A stretch of DNA of 64,000 nt, taken from NCBI RefSeq assembly GCF_004116465.1, contig NZ_PDJV01000006.1, positions 117,554 through 181,553 of the forward strand, given 5' to 3'. Under the pieces are notes generated by a model. That model made no database searches. It was not told where the DNA came from and saw only the letters and a program-made list of their open reading frames with translations. Below, piece by piece: positions 54,865-64,000 of the stretch. The position numbers and the translations under genes are program-made. How positions within the stretch are numbered: the first letter of the stretch is position 1; the number at the start of each line of letters is the position of its first letter. Source of the stretch: Arcobacter sp. F2176. Lineage in GTDB: Bacteria; Campylobacterota; Campylobacteria; Campylobacterales; Arcobacteraceae.

Positions 54865-56583
54865 ATGAAATTTTCTCAAATGTTTATGCCAACTACAAAA
54901 GAGACACCAAATGATGCAACTTTGGCATCTCACCAATATTTAATAAGAGGTGGTTTTATAACTCAAACAGGTTCTGGTTTATATAATTTTTTACCCCTTG
55001 GAAAAATCGTACTAGATAAAATAAGAGCTGTTGTAAAAGAAGAGATGGATAATACAGGTGCAAATGAACTTTTGATGAGTTTTGTTACACCCTTAGAACT
55101 TTGGGAACAATCAGGTCGAGCAAGTGTTATGGGACCTGAATTACTAAAATTTAAAGACAGAAAAGGTGCAGGATTTGTACTAAGTCCAACAAATGAAGAG
55201 ACTGTAGTTGATATTGTAAAAAATAGAATTACATCATATAAAGATTTACCAGTAAATTTATATCACATAAATACAAAATTTAGAGATGAAGCAAGACCTA
55301 GATTTGGACTTATGAGAGGTAGAGAATTTTTGATGAAAGATGCTTACTCTTTCCATGCTACACATGAAGATTTAGTAAGAGAATTTCATGTAATGGAAGA
55401 TGCATACAAAAAGATTTATGAAAGACTAGGTTTAGAGTTTAGAGTTGTTGCTGCTGATAGTGGTGCTATTGGTGGAAGTGGTTCTAAAGAGTTTATGGTA
55501 TTAGCAAACTCGGGAGAAGATACTATTGTTGTATGTGAAGATTGTGAATATGGGGCAAATATTGAAGCTGCTGTTAGAGCAAAAAAAGAGATTAAAGATT
55601 GGTATGATGTAAGTTCTGAAAATGTAAAAATGGAAAAAGTACTAACAGAAGGTATGAAAACAATCGAAGATGTTTCTAATTTCTTAAGTTCACCAAAAGC
55701 CCAATCAATAAAAGCAGTTATCAAAAAAGCAATTTATAAAGATAAAGAAGAAGTGGTAGTTTTCTTTGTAAGAGGAAATGATGAACTTGAAGAGACAAAA
55801 GCAGCAAATGCAGTTGATGCTTTAGAGTTAATTGAAGCAAATGAAGAAGATATTTTAAGTGCAAGATTAGTTGCAGGATTTTGCGGACCATTTAATTTAC
55901 CTGAAAATTTAACTTATGTAATTGATAGTGAATTAAAAGATGAAGTTGGGTTAGTTTGTGGTGCTAATGAAGTTGATTATCACTTTACAGGAACTGATTT
56001 AACAACTTTAAAAGATGCAAAATATTTTGATTTGATTGTTGTTCAAGAGGGAGATGTTTGTTCTTGTTGTGGTGGAAAACTAATTCACACAAAAGGAATA
56101 GAAGCTGGGCATATTTTCCAACTTGGAACAAAATATTCAAGTGCTATGGATGCTACATTTTTAGATAACAATGGAAAAGCACAACCTTTTGTAATGGGTT
56201 GTTATGGAATTGGAGTTTCAAGATTAGTAGCAGCTGTAATTGAACAAAATCATGATGATAAAGGGTGTATTTGGACAAAAGAGACTGCACCTTTTATGGT
56301 TGATGTTATTGTTTCAAATGCAAAAAAAGAAGAAGAATTAGATGCTGGGAAGAAGATTTACAATGACCTTAAAATAGCAGGTATCTCTACAATCTTAGAT
56401 GATAGATTAAATGCTAGATTTGGATTTAAAATGAGTGATTTTGAACTTATTGGTTTTCCTTATGCTGTAGTTGTTGGTAAAAAACTACCAGAAGGTATAG
56501 TTGAAATTGTAAATAGAAAAACTTTAGAAAAAGAAGAAGTATCGTTAGACGAAGTTGTAAACAAATTAAAAAAACTAATATAA
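54865..56583 (+). CDS. proS: Prolyl-tRNA synthetase
   Basis: ProS charges tRNA(Pro). The 572-aa class II enzyme is the bacterial type with the editing (INS) domain between motifs 2 and 3 (about 230-390). Motif 2 is [20 protein letters not shown], and motif 3 includes [10 protein letters not shown]; the C-terminal anticodon-binding domain ends the protein. ATG at 54865 is 8 bp after AGGA, so it is preferred to ATG at 54859, only 2 bp after it. Confidence 0.97.
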   Translation: MKFSQMFMPTTKETPNDATLASHQYLIRGGFITQTGSGLYNFLPLGKIVLDKIRAVVKEEMDNTGANELLMSFVTPLELWEQSGRASVMGPELLKFKDRKGAGFVLSPTNEETVVDIVKNRITSYKDLPVNLYHINTKFRDEARPRFGLMRGREFLMKDAYSFHATHEDLVREFHVMEDAYKKIYERLGLEFRVVAADSGAIGGSGSKEFMVLANSGEDTIVVCEDCEYGANIEAAVRAKKEIKDWYDVSSENVKMEKVLTEGMKTIEDVSNFLSSPKAQSIKAVIKKAIYKDKEEVVVFFVRGNDELEETKAANAVDALELIEANEEDILSARLVAGFCGPFNLPENLTYVIDSELKDEVGLVCGANEVDYHFTGTDLTTLKDAKYFDLIVVQEGDVCSCCGGKLIHTKGIEAGHIFQLGTKYSSAMDATFLDNNGKAQPFVMGCYGIGVSRLVAAVIEQNHDDKGCIWTKETAPFMVDVIVSNAKKEEELDAGKKIYNDLKIAGISTILDDRLNARFGFKMSDFELIGFPYAVVVGKKLPEGIVEIVNRKTLEKEEVSLDEVVNKLKKLI

Positions 56584-56592
56584 GGGGCAGAA

Positions 56593-57408
56593 ATGGGAAA
56601 TAGTATTCAAACAGTTTCGGATATGATTGGAGTATACTCATTAAATATTGCTATGGCAATTTTAATATTTGTAATTGGTAAATGGTTAGCAAAAAAAATA
56701 ACAGAAGTTGTTGCAAAGATATTAAGAAGAAATCCAAAACTTGATGCGACATTAATAAACTTTTTTGATGATATTATTTATTATGTATTGCTTGTAGTTG
56801 TTGTATTAACAGCATTAGAACAAATTGGAGTTGAGTCAACATCATTTTTAGCTATTATTGGAGCAGCAGGTCTTGCTGTTGGTTTAGCACTTAAAGATTC
56901 ATTATCAAATTTTGCTTCTGGTGTTATGATTATATTTTTCAAACCTTTTAAAATAGGTGATTATGTAACTGCTGGTGGAGTAAGTGGAACTATTACCGAA
57001 GTTCATCTGTTTAATACAGAGTTTACAACACCTGATAATCAAAGAGTTTTAGTGCCAAATGGTGCAATTACTGCAGGAAGCATAACAAATGTAAATGCTC
57101 ATCCTAAAAGAAGAGTTGATTTAGTTATTGGTGTTGGTTATGGAGATAACTTAAAAATAGTAAAAGATATTATTACAAAAATAATTGAATCAAATGAAAA
57201 AGTTCTAAAAGATGAAGCAATCACAGTTGCTGTTTCAGAATTAGGTGATTCATCAGTAAATTTTGTAGTTAGAGTTTGGGTTAGTACACCTGATTTCTGG
57301 GCTGTAAAATGGGCTTTAATTGAAGAGATTAAAAATACATTTGATAAAGAAGGAATTTCTATTCCTTTCCCTCAAAGAGATGTGCATATTATCAACGAAA
57401 AAAACTAG
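56593..57408 (+). CDS. mscS: Small-conductance mechanosensitive channel MscS
   Basis: The 271-aa channel opens on membrane tension to release solutes after osmotic downshock. Three N-terminal helices (about 15-33, 58-78 and 88-115) include the pore helix AIIGAAGLAVGLALKDSLSN. The beta domain has PFKIGDYVTAGGVSG and RVLVPNGAI. The length is close to E. coli MscS (286 aa). Its last 29 bp overlap the cca gene. Confidence 0.95.
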   Translation: MGNSIQTVSDMIGVYSLNIAMAILIFVIGKWLAKKITEVVAKILRRNPKLDATLINFFDDIIYYVLLVVVVLTALEQIGVESTSFLAIIGAAGLAVGLALKDSLSNFASGVMIIFFKPFKIGDYVTAGGVSGTITEVHLFNTEFTTPDNQRVLVPNGAITAGSITNVNAHPKRRVDLVIGVGYGDNLKIVKDIITKIIESNEKVLKDEAITVAVSELGDSSVNFVVRVWVSTPDFWAVKWALIEEIKNTFDKEGISIPFPQRDVHIINEKN

Positions 57409-58783
57409 TATCAAGTTACCTAATACTCTAACAGGGATACTAAAACTTTTACAAGAAAAGGGTGCCAAACCTATTCTTGTAGGAGGATGTGTTAGAGACC
57501 ACTTTTTAAACTTACAAATAAAAGATTATGACATAGAAGTTTTTCATATAGAAAACTTTGAAATACTCTCAAAATATTTAGAACAATTTGGAAAAGTAAA
57601 ACTTGTTGGTAAATCATATGGAGTGCTAAAACTCTCAGTTGATGGTGACGAGTATGATTTTGCCCTGCCAAGAGTTGAAAAAAAAATTGCAAAAGGACAT
57701 AAAGGTTTTGAAGTCATAAGTAATAGTTATTTAAGCTTTAAAGAAGCAGCTATTAGACGAGATTTTACAATCAATGCACTTGGATATGATTTTACAAATG
57801 AAGAGATTTTAGATCCATTTGATGGATTAAAAGATTTAGAAAATAAAACTTTAAGACATATAGATGATAATAGTTTTATTGAAGATCCTTTAAGAGTTTA
57901 TCGAGCAGTACAATTTGCATCAAGATTTGAATTTACCTTAGATAATAAGACATTAGAATTATGTAAAAAAATAGTTTCAAATAAAGATTTAGAAGAGTTG
58001 CCAAAAGAGCGAATTTTTGAGGAGTTAAAAAAACTCTTTTTAAAATCATCTAAGCCCTCAATTGGATTTGAACTTTTAAAAGAGTTGGGAGTATTAGAAT
58101 ATTTTTCAGAATTAAAGGTACTAATTGGCTGTGAACAAGAGCCCCAATACCATCCAGAAGGTGATGTTTGGATTCATACTTTAATGTGTTTAGATGAAAT
58201 GGCAAAAATAAAAACAAATGATGAGAATAAAGATTTAGTTTTGTTTTTAGCAATACTTTGTCATGATTTTGGAAAACCTTTATGTACAAAAGTAATAGAT
58301 GGGAAAATAACTTCACATAAACATGAGTCTTTGGGCATAAAACCCACAGTATCATTTTTAGAAAAACTAACAAATGACAAAAAACTTATAGCAGATGTTT
58401 TTCCCTTAGTTAAATATCACCTTTCTCCTTTTCAATTATATTTGCACAATAGTAGTGATAAGGCAGTAAAAAGATTAGCCTTAAAAGTTGATATTGAGAT
58501 GTTATGTTTAGTTTGTCTAGCTGATTGTTTAGGTCGAACAATTGAAGATAAATGCAAATGCCATGAAGCCATTTCTTGGTTAAAAAACAGAGCTTCACAA
58601 TTAGAAGTTACAAATAGTGGACCAAAATCTATTGTTATGGGAAAAGATTTGATAGCTTTAGGATTTGCTCCAGGAGTTTTATTTAAAGAGATTTTGGAGT
58701 ATGCTTTTGATTTACAACTTGATGAAGATTTACCAAAAGAGTTAATAATAGAAAAAATAAAAGAGAAATATATCAAGGGGTGA
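57380..58783 (+). CDS. cca: CCA tRNA nucleotidyltransferase with HD domain
   Basis: The enzyme adds or repairs the 3' CCA of tRNAs. The nucleotidyltransferase motif VGGCVRDHFL and metal carboxylates in KDYDIEVF are near the N-terminus, followed by REDFTINALGYD-type RRDFTINAL and a C-terminal HD hydrolase domain (LCHDFGKP). The start is uncertain: ATG at 57380 gives 467 aa and a 29-bp overlap with mscS but has no spaced ribosome site; an in-frame ATG at 57320 would add 20 residues inside mscS. Confidence 0.88.
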   Translation: MCILSTKKTSIKLPNTLTGILKLLQEKGAKPILVGGCVRDHFLNLQIKDYDIEVFHIENFEILSKYLEQFGKVKLVGKSYGVLKLSVDGDEYDFALPRVEKKIAKGHKGFEVISNSYLSFKEAAIRRDFTINALGYDFTNEEILDPFDGLKDLENKTLRHIDDNSFIEDPLRVYRAVQFASRFEFTLDNKTLELCKKIVSNKDLEELPKERIFEELKKLFLKSSKPSIGFELLKELGVLEYFSELKVLIGCEQEPQYHPEGDVWIHTLMCLDEMAKIKTNDENKDLVLFLAILCHDFGKPLCTKVIDGKITSHKHESLGIKPTVSFLEKLTNDKKLIADVFPLVKYHLSPFQLYLHNSSDKAVKRLALKVDIEMLCLVCLADCLGRTIEDKCKCHEAISWLKNRASQLEVTNSGPKSIVMGKDLIALGFAPGVLFKEILEYAFDLQLDEDLPKELIIEKIKEKYIKG

Positions 58784-60002
58784 TGATATAATTTTCACTT
58801 CCATTTATCTCATGATAGATATTAACTCCATATTTTTTTGAATAAAGCCTTAGTAAAAGTTTTTGTAAAGTTGGTTCAATAGATGGGGTAAACCAAGCAT
58901 TATTTGATATGGCAATAATATTTTTTGTATTTCCTAGGTTTTTATATAACTCTTCACTTGTAGCTTCATAACAAATAGCATTTCTAAAAAGTACATTTTT
59001 TATTCTATAATCTGTTGGAGTACTATCTTTTGTATAGTCTTTTGCACCATTATAAAATATTTTATTTATGAAATCCCTAAATATTTTAGGTAAAGGAATC
59101 TCTTCTCCAAAGGGTACTAATACGACTTTTGAAGCAACTTGTAAATTACCAGCCTTGAAAATATAAGTTGAGTTTTTATATTCATTATCTTTGTAATACA
59201 AAGCACCAGCTATGATTGTGATTTTATGTGACTTTTCTAATAAACTTTGTAGTACAAATTCTTGTTTATTTAATATAAAAGGAAAGGTAGTTTCTGGTAG
59301 TACAACTACATCTTTATTTTCTTTTATTGCTTCATTAATTTGTTTGAAATTTGTATCAATAATGGCTGCAAGGTTTTTTCTATCCCATTTATAATCTTGA
59401 TTGAAATAAAAATTTGGCAAAGATATATCTACATTACTAAGAAGTGTTGGCTTTGGATTTATGTGTATAAAAGAAATAATAATTATACATATTGTATAAA
59501 TAAAGACTCTTCTTTTAACTAAAAATATTGTAGATAAAATAACAAGAACAAGCACTATTTTATTTGCTTCAAAATAGCTATCTAAAAGTAAAATATCAGG
59601 TTTGAACCAGTTAAACCCAAAGGGATTTAAATATGTTAAAGTAAAAAAGAGCATGGCTCTTAAATAAATATTATCTTTTATGGAAATAAATAAGAAAAGA
59701 AAAGCATAAATAAGGCCAAAAAATAAAATCACAAGAGGAATTAAATAACTCAAATCATAATATCTAAAAGAAAAACTTACCCAATAAAACCATAAAATTC
59801 CAACAAAAAAACCACTATAAAAAAGCGAAATTCTATCTATTCTTAAAATAAAATATAAAGAAAGAAGTAAACAAATTGTATTGATAATTTTGATTTCAAA
59901 TCCAAAATATGCTAAATATATAGGAGTTGAGAACAATAAAGCTGTAATCAAGCCTTTTATTATATTGATTTTGTTAAAATACACGCGTTTTAGGAAAAAC
60001 AT
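58773..60002 (-). CDS. lnt: Apolipoprotein N-acyltransferase
   Basis: Lnt adds the third acyl chain to lipoproteins in the inner membrane. The 409-aa protein is shorter than E. coli Lnt (512 aa). It has about seven helices followed by a nitrilase domain. Catalytic residues fit: Glu in VLPETTFPF, Lys in ASKVVLVPFGEEIP and Cys in RNAICYEAT. Its 3' end overlaps the convergent cca gene by 11 bp. Divergent from yajC by 25 bp. Confidence 0.88.
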   Translation of the reverse strand: MFFLKRVYFNKINIIKGLITALLFSTPIYLAYFGFEIKIINTICLLLSLYFILRIDRISLFYSGFFVGILWFYWVSFSFRYYDLSYLIPLVILFFGLIYAFLFLFISIKDNIYLRAMLFFTLTYLNPFGFNWFKPDILLLDSYFEANKIVLVLVILSTIFLVKRRVFIYTICIIIISFIHINPKPTLLSNVDISLPNFYFNQDYKWDRKNLAAIIDTNFKQINEAIKENKDVVVLPETTFPFILNKQEFVLQSLLEKSHKITIIAGALYYKDNEYKNSTYIFKAGNLQVASKVVLVPFGEEIPLPKIFRDFINKIFYNGAKDYTKDSTPTDYRIKNVLFRNAICYEATSEELYKNLGNTKNIIAISNNAWFTPSIEPTLQKLLLRLYSKKYGVNIYHEINGSENYIITP

Positions 60003-60027
60003 ATCAAACCATTATAAAGGAAGTACC

Positions 60028-60297
60028 ATGGGTCAAAGCGGTGACTTAATAAGTTCATTATTACCTCTTGTTGCATTATTTGCAATATTCTACTTTTTAA
60101 TTATTAGACCACAACAAAAGCAAGCTAAACAGCATAAGCAAATGATTGCGGATTTGAAAAAAGGTGACAAGATTGTAACAAATGGTGGCTTAATCGTTGA
60201 AATTTCAAAAGTTGAAGAGACTTCTTTAACTGTAAAAAATGTAGATGGTTCAGAAATGAAATTAGCAAGAGAGTTTGTAGCTAAACTTGCTGAATAA
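60028..60297 (+). CDS. yajC: Preprotein translocase subunit YajC
   Basis: YajC (89 aa) associates with SecDF. It has one helix (about 10-28, LLPLVALFAIFYFLIIRPQQ), the RPQQKQAK boundary motif and a KKGDKIVTNGGLI cytoplasmic segment. ATG at 60028 follows AAAGGAAG; an upstream in-frame start would run back inside lnt. First gene of the yajC-secD-secF set. Confidence 0.95.
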   Translation: MGQSGDLISSLLPLVALFAIFYFLIIRPQQKQAKQHKQMIADLKKGDKIVTNGGLIVEISKVEETSLTVKNVDGSEMKLAREFVAKLAE

Positions 60298-60302
60298 AAA
60301 TT

Positions 60303-60328
60303 AGACATGTAAAACTTTTTACATGTCT
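60303..60328 (+). terminator. Hairpin between yajC and secD
   Basis: AGACATGTAAAA and TTTTACATGTCT form a 12-bp stem with a tiny loop; no T-run follows. It may attenuate rather than stop transcription into secD. Confidence 0.45.
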
Positions 60329-60371
60329 TACCACTTACCTTTATAAACAACTTACTATTTAAGGATAAAGA

Positions 60372-61940
60372 TTGAAAATCTTAAATTATAGACTTATAAT
60401 ATTTATATTAAGCATTATTTTTGGTGTCGCATTTTCTATGCCATCATTTCTTCAAACCAATACAGGTAAAAAAATCTCTTTAGGACTTGACTTACAAGGT
60501 GGACTTCATCTTTTATTAGGTGTAAAAACACAAGAAGCAGTAGTTTCTAAAATCAAATCAATAGCAGCAACAGTAAAATATTATACTGATGATGAAGATA
60601 TATTGATTGAAGATTTATCAATAAACCCAGATAGTGTAAGCTTTATTATACTAGACCCAGATGAAGTTAAAAGAGTTGATGAGATGCTTAAAAAAATCAA
60701 GGGCTTAGTTATTTCAAAGAGTGAAGATAATAATTATGAATTAACTTTAACTCCTGAAGAGATTGCACTTACAAAAGATCAAGCTGTTTCACAAGCTGTT
60801 GAGACTATTAGAAATAGGCTTGACCAATTTGGTTTAGCTGAACCTACTGTTGTTAGACAAGGGACAACTGATATTGTTGTTGAACTTCCAGGAATAAAAA
60901 CTCAAGCAGATGAACAAGCAGCAAGAGAACTTATCTCAAAACCTGCAAACTTAGAACTTATGGCAGTAGATGAAGATAGAGCTGATCAAGTTTATACTAT
61001 GAGTGGTTCTGAAGCTTCACAATATGGAGATATTATTTTAGAAGATGCAAATGAACCTGCTAAAAAATATCTTGTAAAAGAAATACCAATCTTAAATGGA
61101 AGTCAAGTAACAGATGCACAAGTTTCTTTTGACCAGTCAAATCAAGCAATTATTAATTTTACACTAAATTCTATTGGTGCAAAAGTTTTTGGTGACTTTA
61201 CCGCAAAAAGTGTTGGGAAAAGACTTGCTATTGTTTTAGATGGAAAAGTTTATTCTGCACCAAATATTAGAGAGAGAATTGGTGGAGGAAGCGGACAAAT
61301 TTCTGGTGGATTTACTGTTGTAGAAGCTGGAAATGTAGCAATTGCACTTAGAAGTGGTGCTTTACCTGCTTCTGTTGAATTGTTAGAAAAAAGAAGTGTT
61401 GGTCCATCTTTGGGAGCTGATTCTATTAAATCTTCAATGATAGCATTAATTGCTGGTTTTGCTTTAGTTGTTGTGTTTATGATTGCTTATTATGGTATGG
61501 CTGGTGTTGTTGCAAATGTGGCACTTGTAACAAATATATTTATTATAATAGCTATAATGGCTATGTTTGGAGCAACCTTAACTTTACCAGGAATGGCGGG
61601 TATTGTATTAACAGTAGGTATGGCTGTTGATGCCAATGTTATTATCACAGAGAGAATAAAAGAACTACTTAAAAATGGAGTATCTATTACAAAAGCTATA
61701 GAAGATGGTTATTCAAATGCAATGAGAGCAATCTTAGATGCAAATATTACAACTTTACTTGTGGCAGTTATTCTTTATGTATATGGAACAGGACCTATAA
61801 AAGGGTTTGCTATTACTATTTCTATTGGTATATTAGCATCTATGTTAACTGCAATACTTGGTACACATGGTATCTATGAGTCTTTATTACCTAAGATGAA
61901 TAGAGAGAAAAATTTAAGAAAATGGTTTGGGATGAAATAA
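60372..61940 (+). CDS. secD: Protein translocase subunit SecD
   Basis: SecD with SecF uses the proton gradient to complete protein export. The 522-aa protein has an N-terminal helix, the D1 signature GLDLQGGLHLLLGV near 37-50, a large periplasmic domain, and five C-terminal helices with GMAVDANVIITERIKE. The start is TTG at 60372, 6 bp after AAGGA. It overlaps secF by one base (TAATG). Confidence 0.96.
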   Translation: MKILNYRLIIFILSIIFGVAFSMPSFLQTNTGKKISLGLDLQGGLHLLLGVKTQEAVVSKIKSIAATVKYYTDDEDILIEDLSINPDSVSFIILDPDEVKRVDEMLKKIKGLVISKSEDNNYELTLTPEEIALTKDQAVSQAVETIRNRLDQFGLAEPTVVRQGTTDIVVELPGIKTQADEQAARELISKPANLELMAVDEDRADQVYTMSGSEASQYGDIILEDANEPAKKYLVKEIPILNGSQVTDAQVSFDQSNQAIINFTLNSIGAKVFGDFTAKSVGKRLAIVLDGKVYSAPNIRERIGGGSGQISGGFTVVEAGNVAIALRSGALPASVELLEKRSVGPSLGADSIKSSMIALIAGFALVVVFMIAYYGMAGVVANVALVTNIFIIIAIMAMFGATLTLPGMAGIVLTVGMAVDANVIITERIKELLKNGVSITKAIEDGYSNAMRAILDANITTLLVAVILYVYGTGPIKGFAITISIGILASMLTAILGTHGIYESLLPKMNREKNLRKWFGMK

Positions 61941-62911
61941 TGGAATTTTTTAAAGGCGATAAAATATATAATTTTATGGGTAAGAGATTACCATTTTTAG
62001 GTTTTTCTACTATTTTAGTTGTGGCATCGATTGTATTACTTTTTACAAAAGGTGTTAATTTTGGTATTGATTTTGCTGGTGGAACTTTAGTTCAAGTAAA
62101 ATATGAAAAAGCTGCTCCAATTGACAAAATTAGAGATATTTTAAATAAAACAAAAGAGTACAAAAACTCTTCAATCACAAAATTTGGTAGTGATGATGAG
62201 ATAATTATTAGAGTAACAACATCAACAAATAGTGTATCAAGTGACTTAAGTGATGAGATTAGAAATGTACTAGCAAGTACTGGAAACTTTGAAATAAGAA
62301 GAGTTGATATAGTAGGACCAAAAGTTGGTGGTGAGTTAAGAGAAAAAGGGTTAATGGCCTTTGTTTTATCATTAATTGTGATTATGATTTATGTATCTTT
62401 TAGATTTGAGTGGAGATTTGCCCTTGCTTCTATTTTGGCTTTAGTACATGATGTTACTATTGCTTTAGGTGCTGTTAGTTTATTTGGAATAGAAGTAAAC
62501 TTAGATATCTTAGCAGCTATTCTTACACTTCTAGGATACTCATTAAATGATACAATTATTGTATTTGATAGAATTAGAGAGGGAGTTCAAACTTCAAAAG
62601 AGAGTGACCTTTCAACAGTAGTTAATGATTCTGTTTCAAGAACACTATCAAGAACTACTCTTACTTCATTGACAACTTTCTTTGTTGTTGCTACTTTATA
62701 TTTCTTCGGTGGAGAGATTATCAATGGTTTTGCCTTTACTTTATTAGTGGGTATTATTGTAGGTACATATTCATCTATCTTTATCGCAGCTTCATTTTTA
62801 GTTCAATTAAAATTCTCTATTGAGGATTTTAGAGCTAAAGAAGTTGAGAAGGTGAAGAAACAAAAAGAGAAAGAGAAGATGAGGGCGATGTTTGAGCAAG
62901 GAACAGTCTAA
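61940..62911 (+). CDS. secF: Protein translocase subunit SecF
   Basis: The 323-aa partner of SecD has the D1-like VNFGIDFAGGTLVQVKY near 40-56, and the D4/D5 segments SLNDTIIVFDRIRE and SRTLSRTTLTSLTT, typical of SecF. The ATG at 61940 shares its A with the secD stop, which signals coupling; an in-frame start at 61922 is less likely. The highly charged tail ends RAMFEQGTV. Confidence 0.96.
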   Translation: MEFFKGDKIYNFMGKRLPFLGFSTILVVASIVLLFTKGVNFGIDFAGGTLVQVKYEKAAPIDKIRDILNKTKEYKNSSITKFGSDDEIIIRVTTSTNSVSSDLSDEIRNVLASTGNFEIRRVDIVGPKVGGELREKGLMAFVLSLIVIMIYVSFRFEWRFALASILALVHDVTIALGAVSLFGIEVNLDILAAILTLLGYSLNDTIIVFDRIREGVQTSKESDLSTVVNDSVSRTLSRTTLTSLTTFFVVATLYFFGGEIINGFAFTLLVGIIVGTYSSIFIAASFLVQLKFSIEDFRAKEVEKVKKQKEKEKMRAMFEQGTV

Positions 62912-62939
62912 GAAACGTAGTTTCTAAACATCATCTTTT

Positions 62940-62972
62940 AAAAGGGAAGAGTTTTTACTCTTCCCTTTTTTT
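62940..62972 (+). terminator. secDF terminator
   Basis: A 13-bp perfect stem (62940-62952 and 62957-62969) with TTTT loop and a T-run ends the operon. A smaller hairpin AGAAAC-GTA-GTTTCT (62911-62925) precedes it. Confidence 0.92.
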
Positions 62973-63015
62973 ATGTCAAATTGGAGATTAAATACCAATA
63001 TTTTGTGATGTTTTA

Positions 63016-63444
63016 TTCTTTTTCTTATCCGTAAGAAAAAGAACCAAAAAGAAGCTCCCAGACGTTGTTAAAGGCAAAGCTACCTTCCAGTTTATGATTT
63101 ATTTTCTGACCTGCGAAACTCAAGATAAAAAGTGCATTTAGCACTTTTTATCTTTCAAACATTCTCGGTCTTTTCCGAAAAGAAATCAAAAACTTCCAGC
63201 TTTAACAAAGTCTGGCTTTTCTATCTTCAATTTAGACTAATGATAATTTCAACCTTCTTAAAATGTGAGCATTTTCAAAATCGCGTGAAGAAAAATCTGT
63301 ATAAATTCGTAAAGAAATTACAACTGTTTGAGACGGAGGTACGGAGTCGAGTTTTGTAATTTTAGAATTTCTATATATTTTTTAGCTATTTTGGAACCTG
63401 TGAACGCTTTTCTTTTGCGAACTTTTCTTTATAAAAAGAAAAGT
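63016..63444. repeat. MITE-like element: two long imperfect inverted repeats with similar ends
   Basis: Within the 593-bp gene-free gap, four nested symmetries are seen. A hairpin at each end: 63016-63043 (12-bp perfect stem, TCCG loop) and 63421-63444 (10-bp stem, ATAA loop), with imperfectly related inverted ends at 63018-63054 and 63407-63443. A long hairpin is centred near 63138: 13-bp perfect stem 63123-63135/63141-63153, and outer arms 63058-63073 and 63200-63215 matching 15 of 16. A second is centred near 63337: AAATTACAA 63315-63323/63354-63362, and 63273-63284/63385-63396 matching 10 of 12. It has patches of higher GC than its surroundings and no convincing gene. Confidence 0.6.
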
Positions 63445-63504
63445 GGAAAGTATCAAGAAATAGAAATGCTATAATGTAATTTGAAATTAATAAAAGAAGA
63501 ATTT

Positions 63505-64000
63505 ATGGAAATGAAAATAATAACAAACTATCAAACTATTAATCTTAATGCTGAAAAAATCACTAACGGTTACTATGAATTAAGAAATAAGAAATTTATT
63601 GTAGTTGATACTGCTATAGACAAGAATTCTTTTTTTAATAATATTGTAAATATAATAGAAAATGAAAAAATTATAAAATTTAAAGAATGTATTTTTAGTA
63701 AAAATTTTTATCTCCCTTCCATATCTTTTACAGATAAGTTTAGAAAAAACATTACTTTAAATGAATTAATATTTGAATCTTGTGTATTTGAAAATGAAGT
63801 AATTATTGAAAATAAACAAATAGATTGCCAGTTAATCTTTAATAACTGCATTTTCAAAAGTTCATTAAATTTAAGAAATAGTGTTTTTTCATCATATTGT
63901 GATTTTTCCAGAAGTATTATAATTGGTAAGATAAATTTAGAATTAACATCTTTTGATGATATTGTTAATTTTAAAGATGTTTTAATGGACAAAACTAACC
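63505..64000 (+). CDS. Pentapeptide-repeat-like protein (partial, runs off the window)
   Basis: The open frame from ATG 63505 (AGAAGA ribosome site 7 bp upstream) continues past the window end, giving the first 165 residues. There is no signal peptide. From about residue 60 it shows spaced F-x-x-C/S-x-F units (KFKECIFSKNF, FESCVFENEV, FNNCIFKSSLNLRNSVF, CDFSRSIII), the pattern of right-handed quadrilateral pentapeptide helices. Function unknown; some relatives carry C-terminal ion-channel or other domains that would lie beyond the edge. Confidence 0.65.
   Translation, partial: MEMKIITNYQTINLNAEKITNGYYELRNKKFIVVDTAIDKNSFFNNIVNIIENEKIIKFKECIFSKNFYLPSISFTDKFRKNITLNELIFESCVFENEVIIENKQIDCQLIFNNCIFKSSLNLRNSVFSSYCDFSRSIIIGKINLELTSFDDIVNFKDVLMDKTN

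Noticed and set aside
58432..58776. Minus-strand open frame of 114 codons downstream of lnt
   Set aside because: It lies wholly inside the HD-domain part of cca and has no motif or ribosome site.
63132..63359. Open frame of 75 codons on the plus strand in the gap after secF
   Set aside because: It crosses both long hairpins, has no ribosome site, and its composition follows the repeat arms, so it is most likely chance.
63708..63992. Open frame of 94 codons on the minus strand near the right edge
   Set aside because: It is antisense to the pentapeptide-type gene, whose spaced F-x-x-C pattern and ribosome site favour the plus strand.
1..64000. CRISPR array, insertion sequence or prophage
   Set aside because: I saw no regularly spaced direct repeats, no transposase or integrase, and no phage structural genes.

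Overview
ORGANISM. The window is AT-rich with short gaps and many overlapping genes. The gene content points to the Campylobacterota, most likely Arcobacter sensu lato. The markers are a napAGHBFLD nitrate reductase operon (the Campylobacterota order, with napL and no napC), a PEB4-like foldase next to class II aldolase, an HsrA/CosR-type response regulator, a DUF2018 gene between hisD and a polyprenyl synthase, and TATAAT-type -10 boxes without a clear -35. No species can be named from the sequence alone. || LAYOUT. 1-2537 (minus): general L-amino-acid ABC transporter AapJ-AapQ-AapM, with AapM cut by the window edge. 2746-9606 (minus): the full periplasmic nitrate reductase operon. 9794-14713: nitrate-linked accessory genes, namely a TrpD2/YbiB-like protein, siroheme dehydrogenase, CobA, a NarX/PilJ-type nitrate-sensor-like protein overlapping a Crp/Fnr regulator, and moaA. 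14857-16701: an EF-hand protein and an orphan ABC ATPase. 16822-22652: an operon of ABC permease, ATPase, NnrS, NMT1-type binding protein and TonB-dependent receptor. 22758-29426: rpsO, an Rrf2/DHH pair, a receiver-PAS protein, MltC and a chemotaxis receptor. 29540-32965: arsenic resistance cluster. 32937-37188: histidine kinase with HsrA-like regulator, PEB4-like PPIase, fructose-bisphosphate aldolase and tRNA-Leu(CAA). 37367-43537: HxlR regulator divergent from an RND efflux pump. 43639-47594: DUF3124 lipoprotein, GGDEF/EAL protein, exbD/exbB and a PLP enzyme. 47621-50533: a large sensor kinase. 50567-58783: housekeeping run aroK-hisD-DUF2018-ispB-hemA-proS-mscS-cca. 58773-62911: lnt (minus), then yajC-secD-secF. 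62973-63504: gene-free, holding a structured repeat-like element. 63505 to the end: start of a pentapeptide-type protein. || HOW IT FITS TOGETHER. Nitrate respiration links much of the first 23 kb. The nap promoter and the promoter of the ABC-NnrS-TonB operon both carry a TTGAT-N4-ATCAA-type dyad exactly 32 bp (centre to centre) upstream of a -10 hexamer, the geometry of a class II FNR/CRP promoter. A Crp/Fnr regulator overlapping a P-box nitrate-sensor-like membrane protein sits between them. The second promoter also has a Fur-box-like 7-1-7 sequence between the FNR dyad and the -10, suggesting joint control by iron and by low oxygen or nitrogen oxides. I regard this TonB/ABC/NnrS operon with its promoter, and the Crp/Fnr plus P-box pair, as the best candidates for undescribed biology. 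I see no CRISPR array, insertion sequence, rRNA or prophage.
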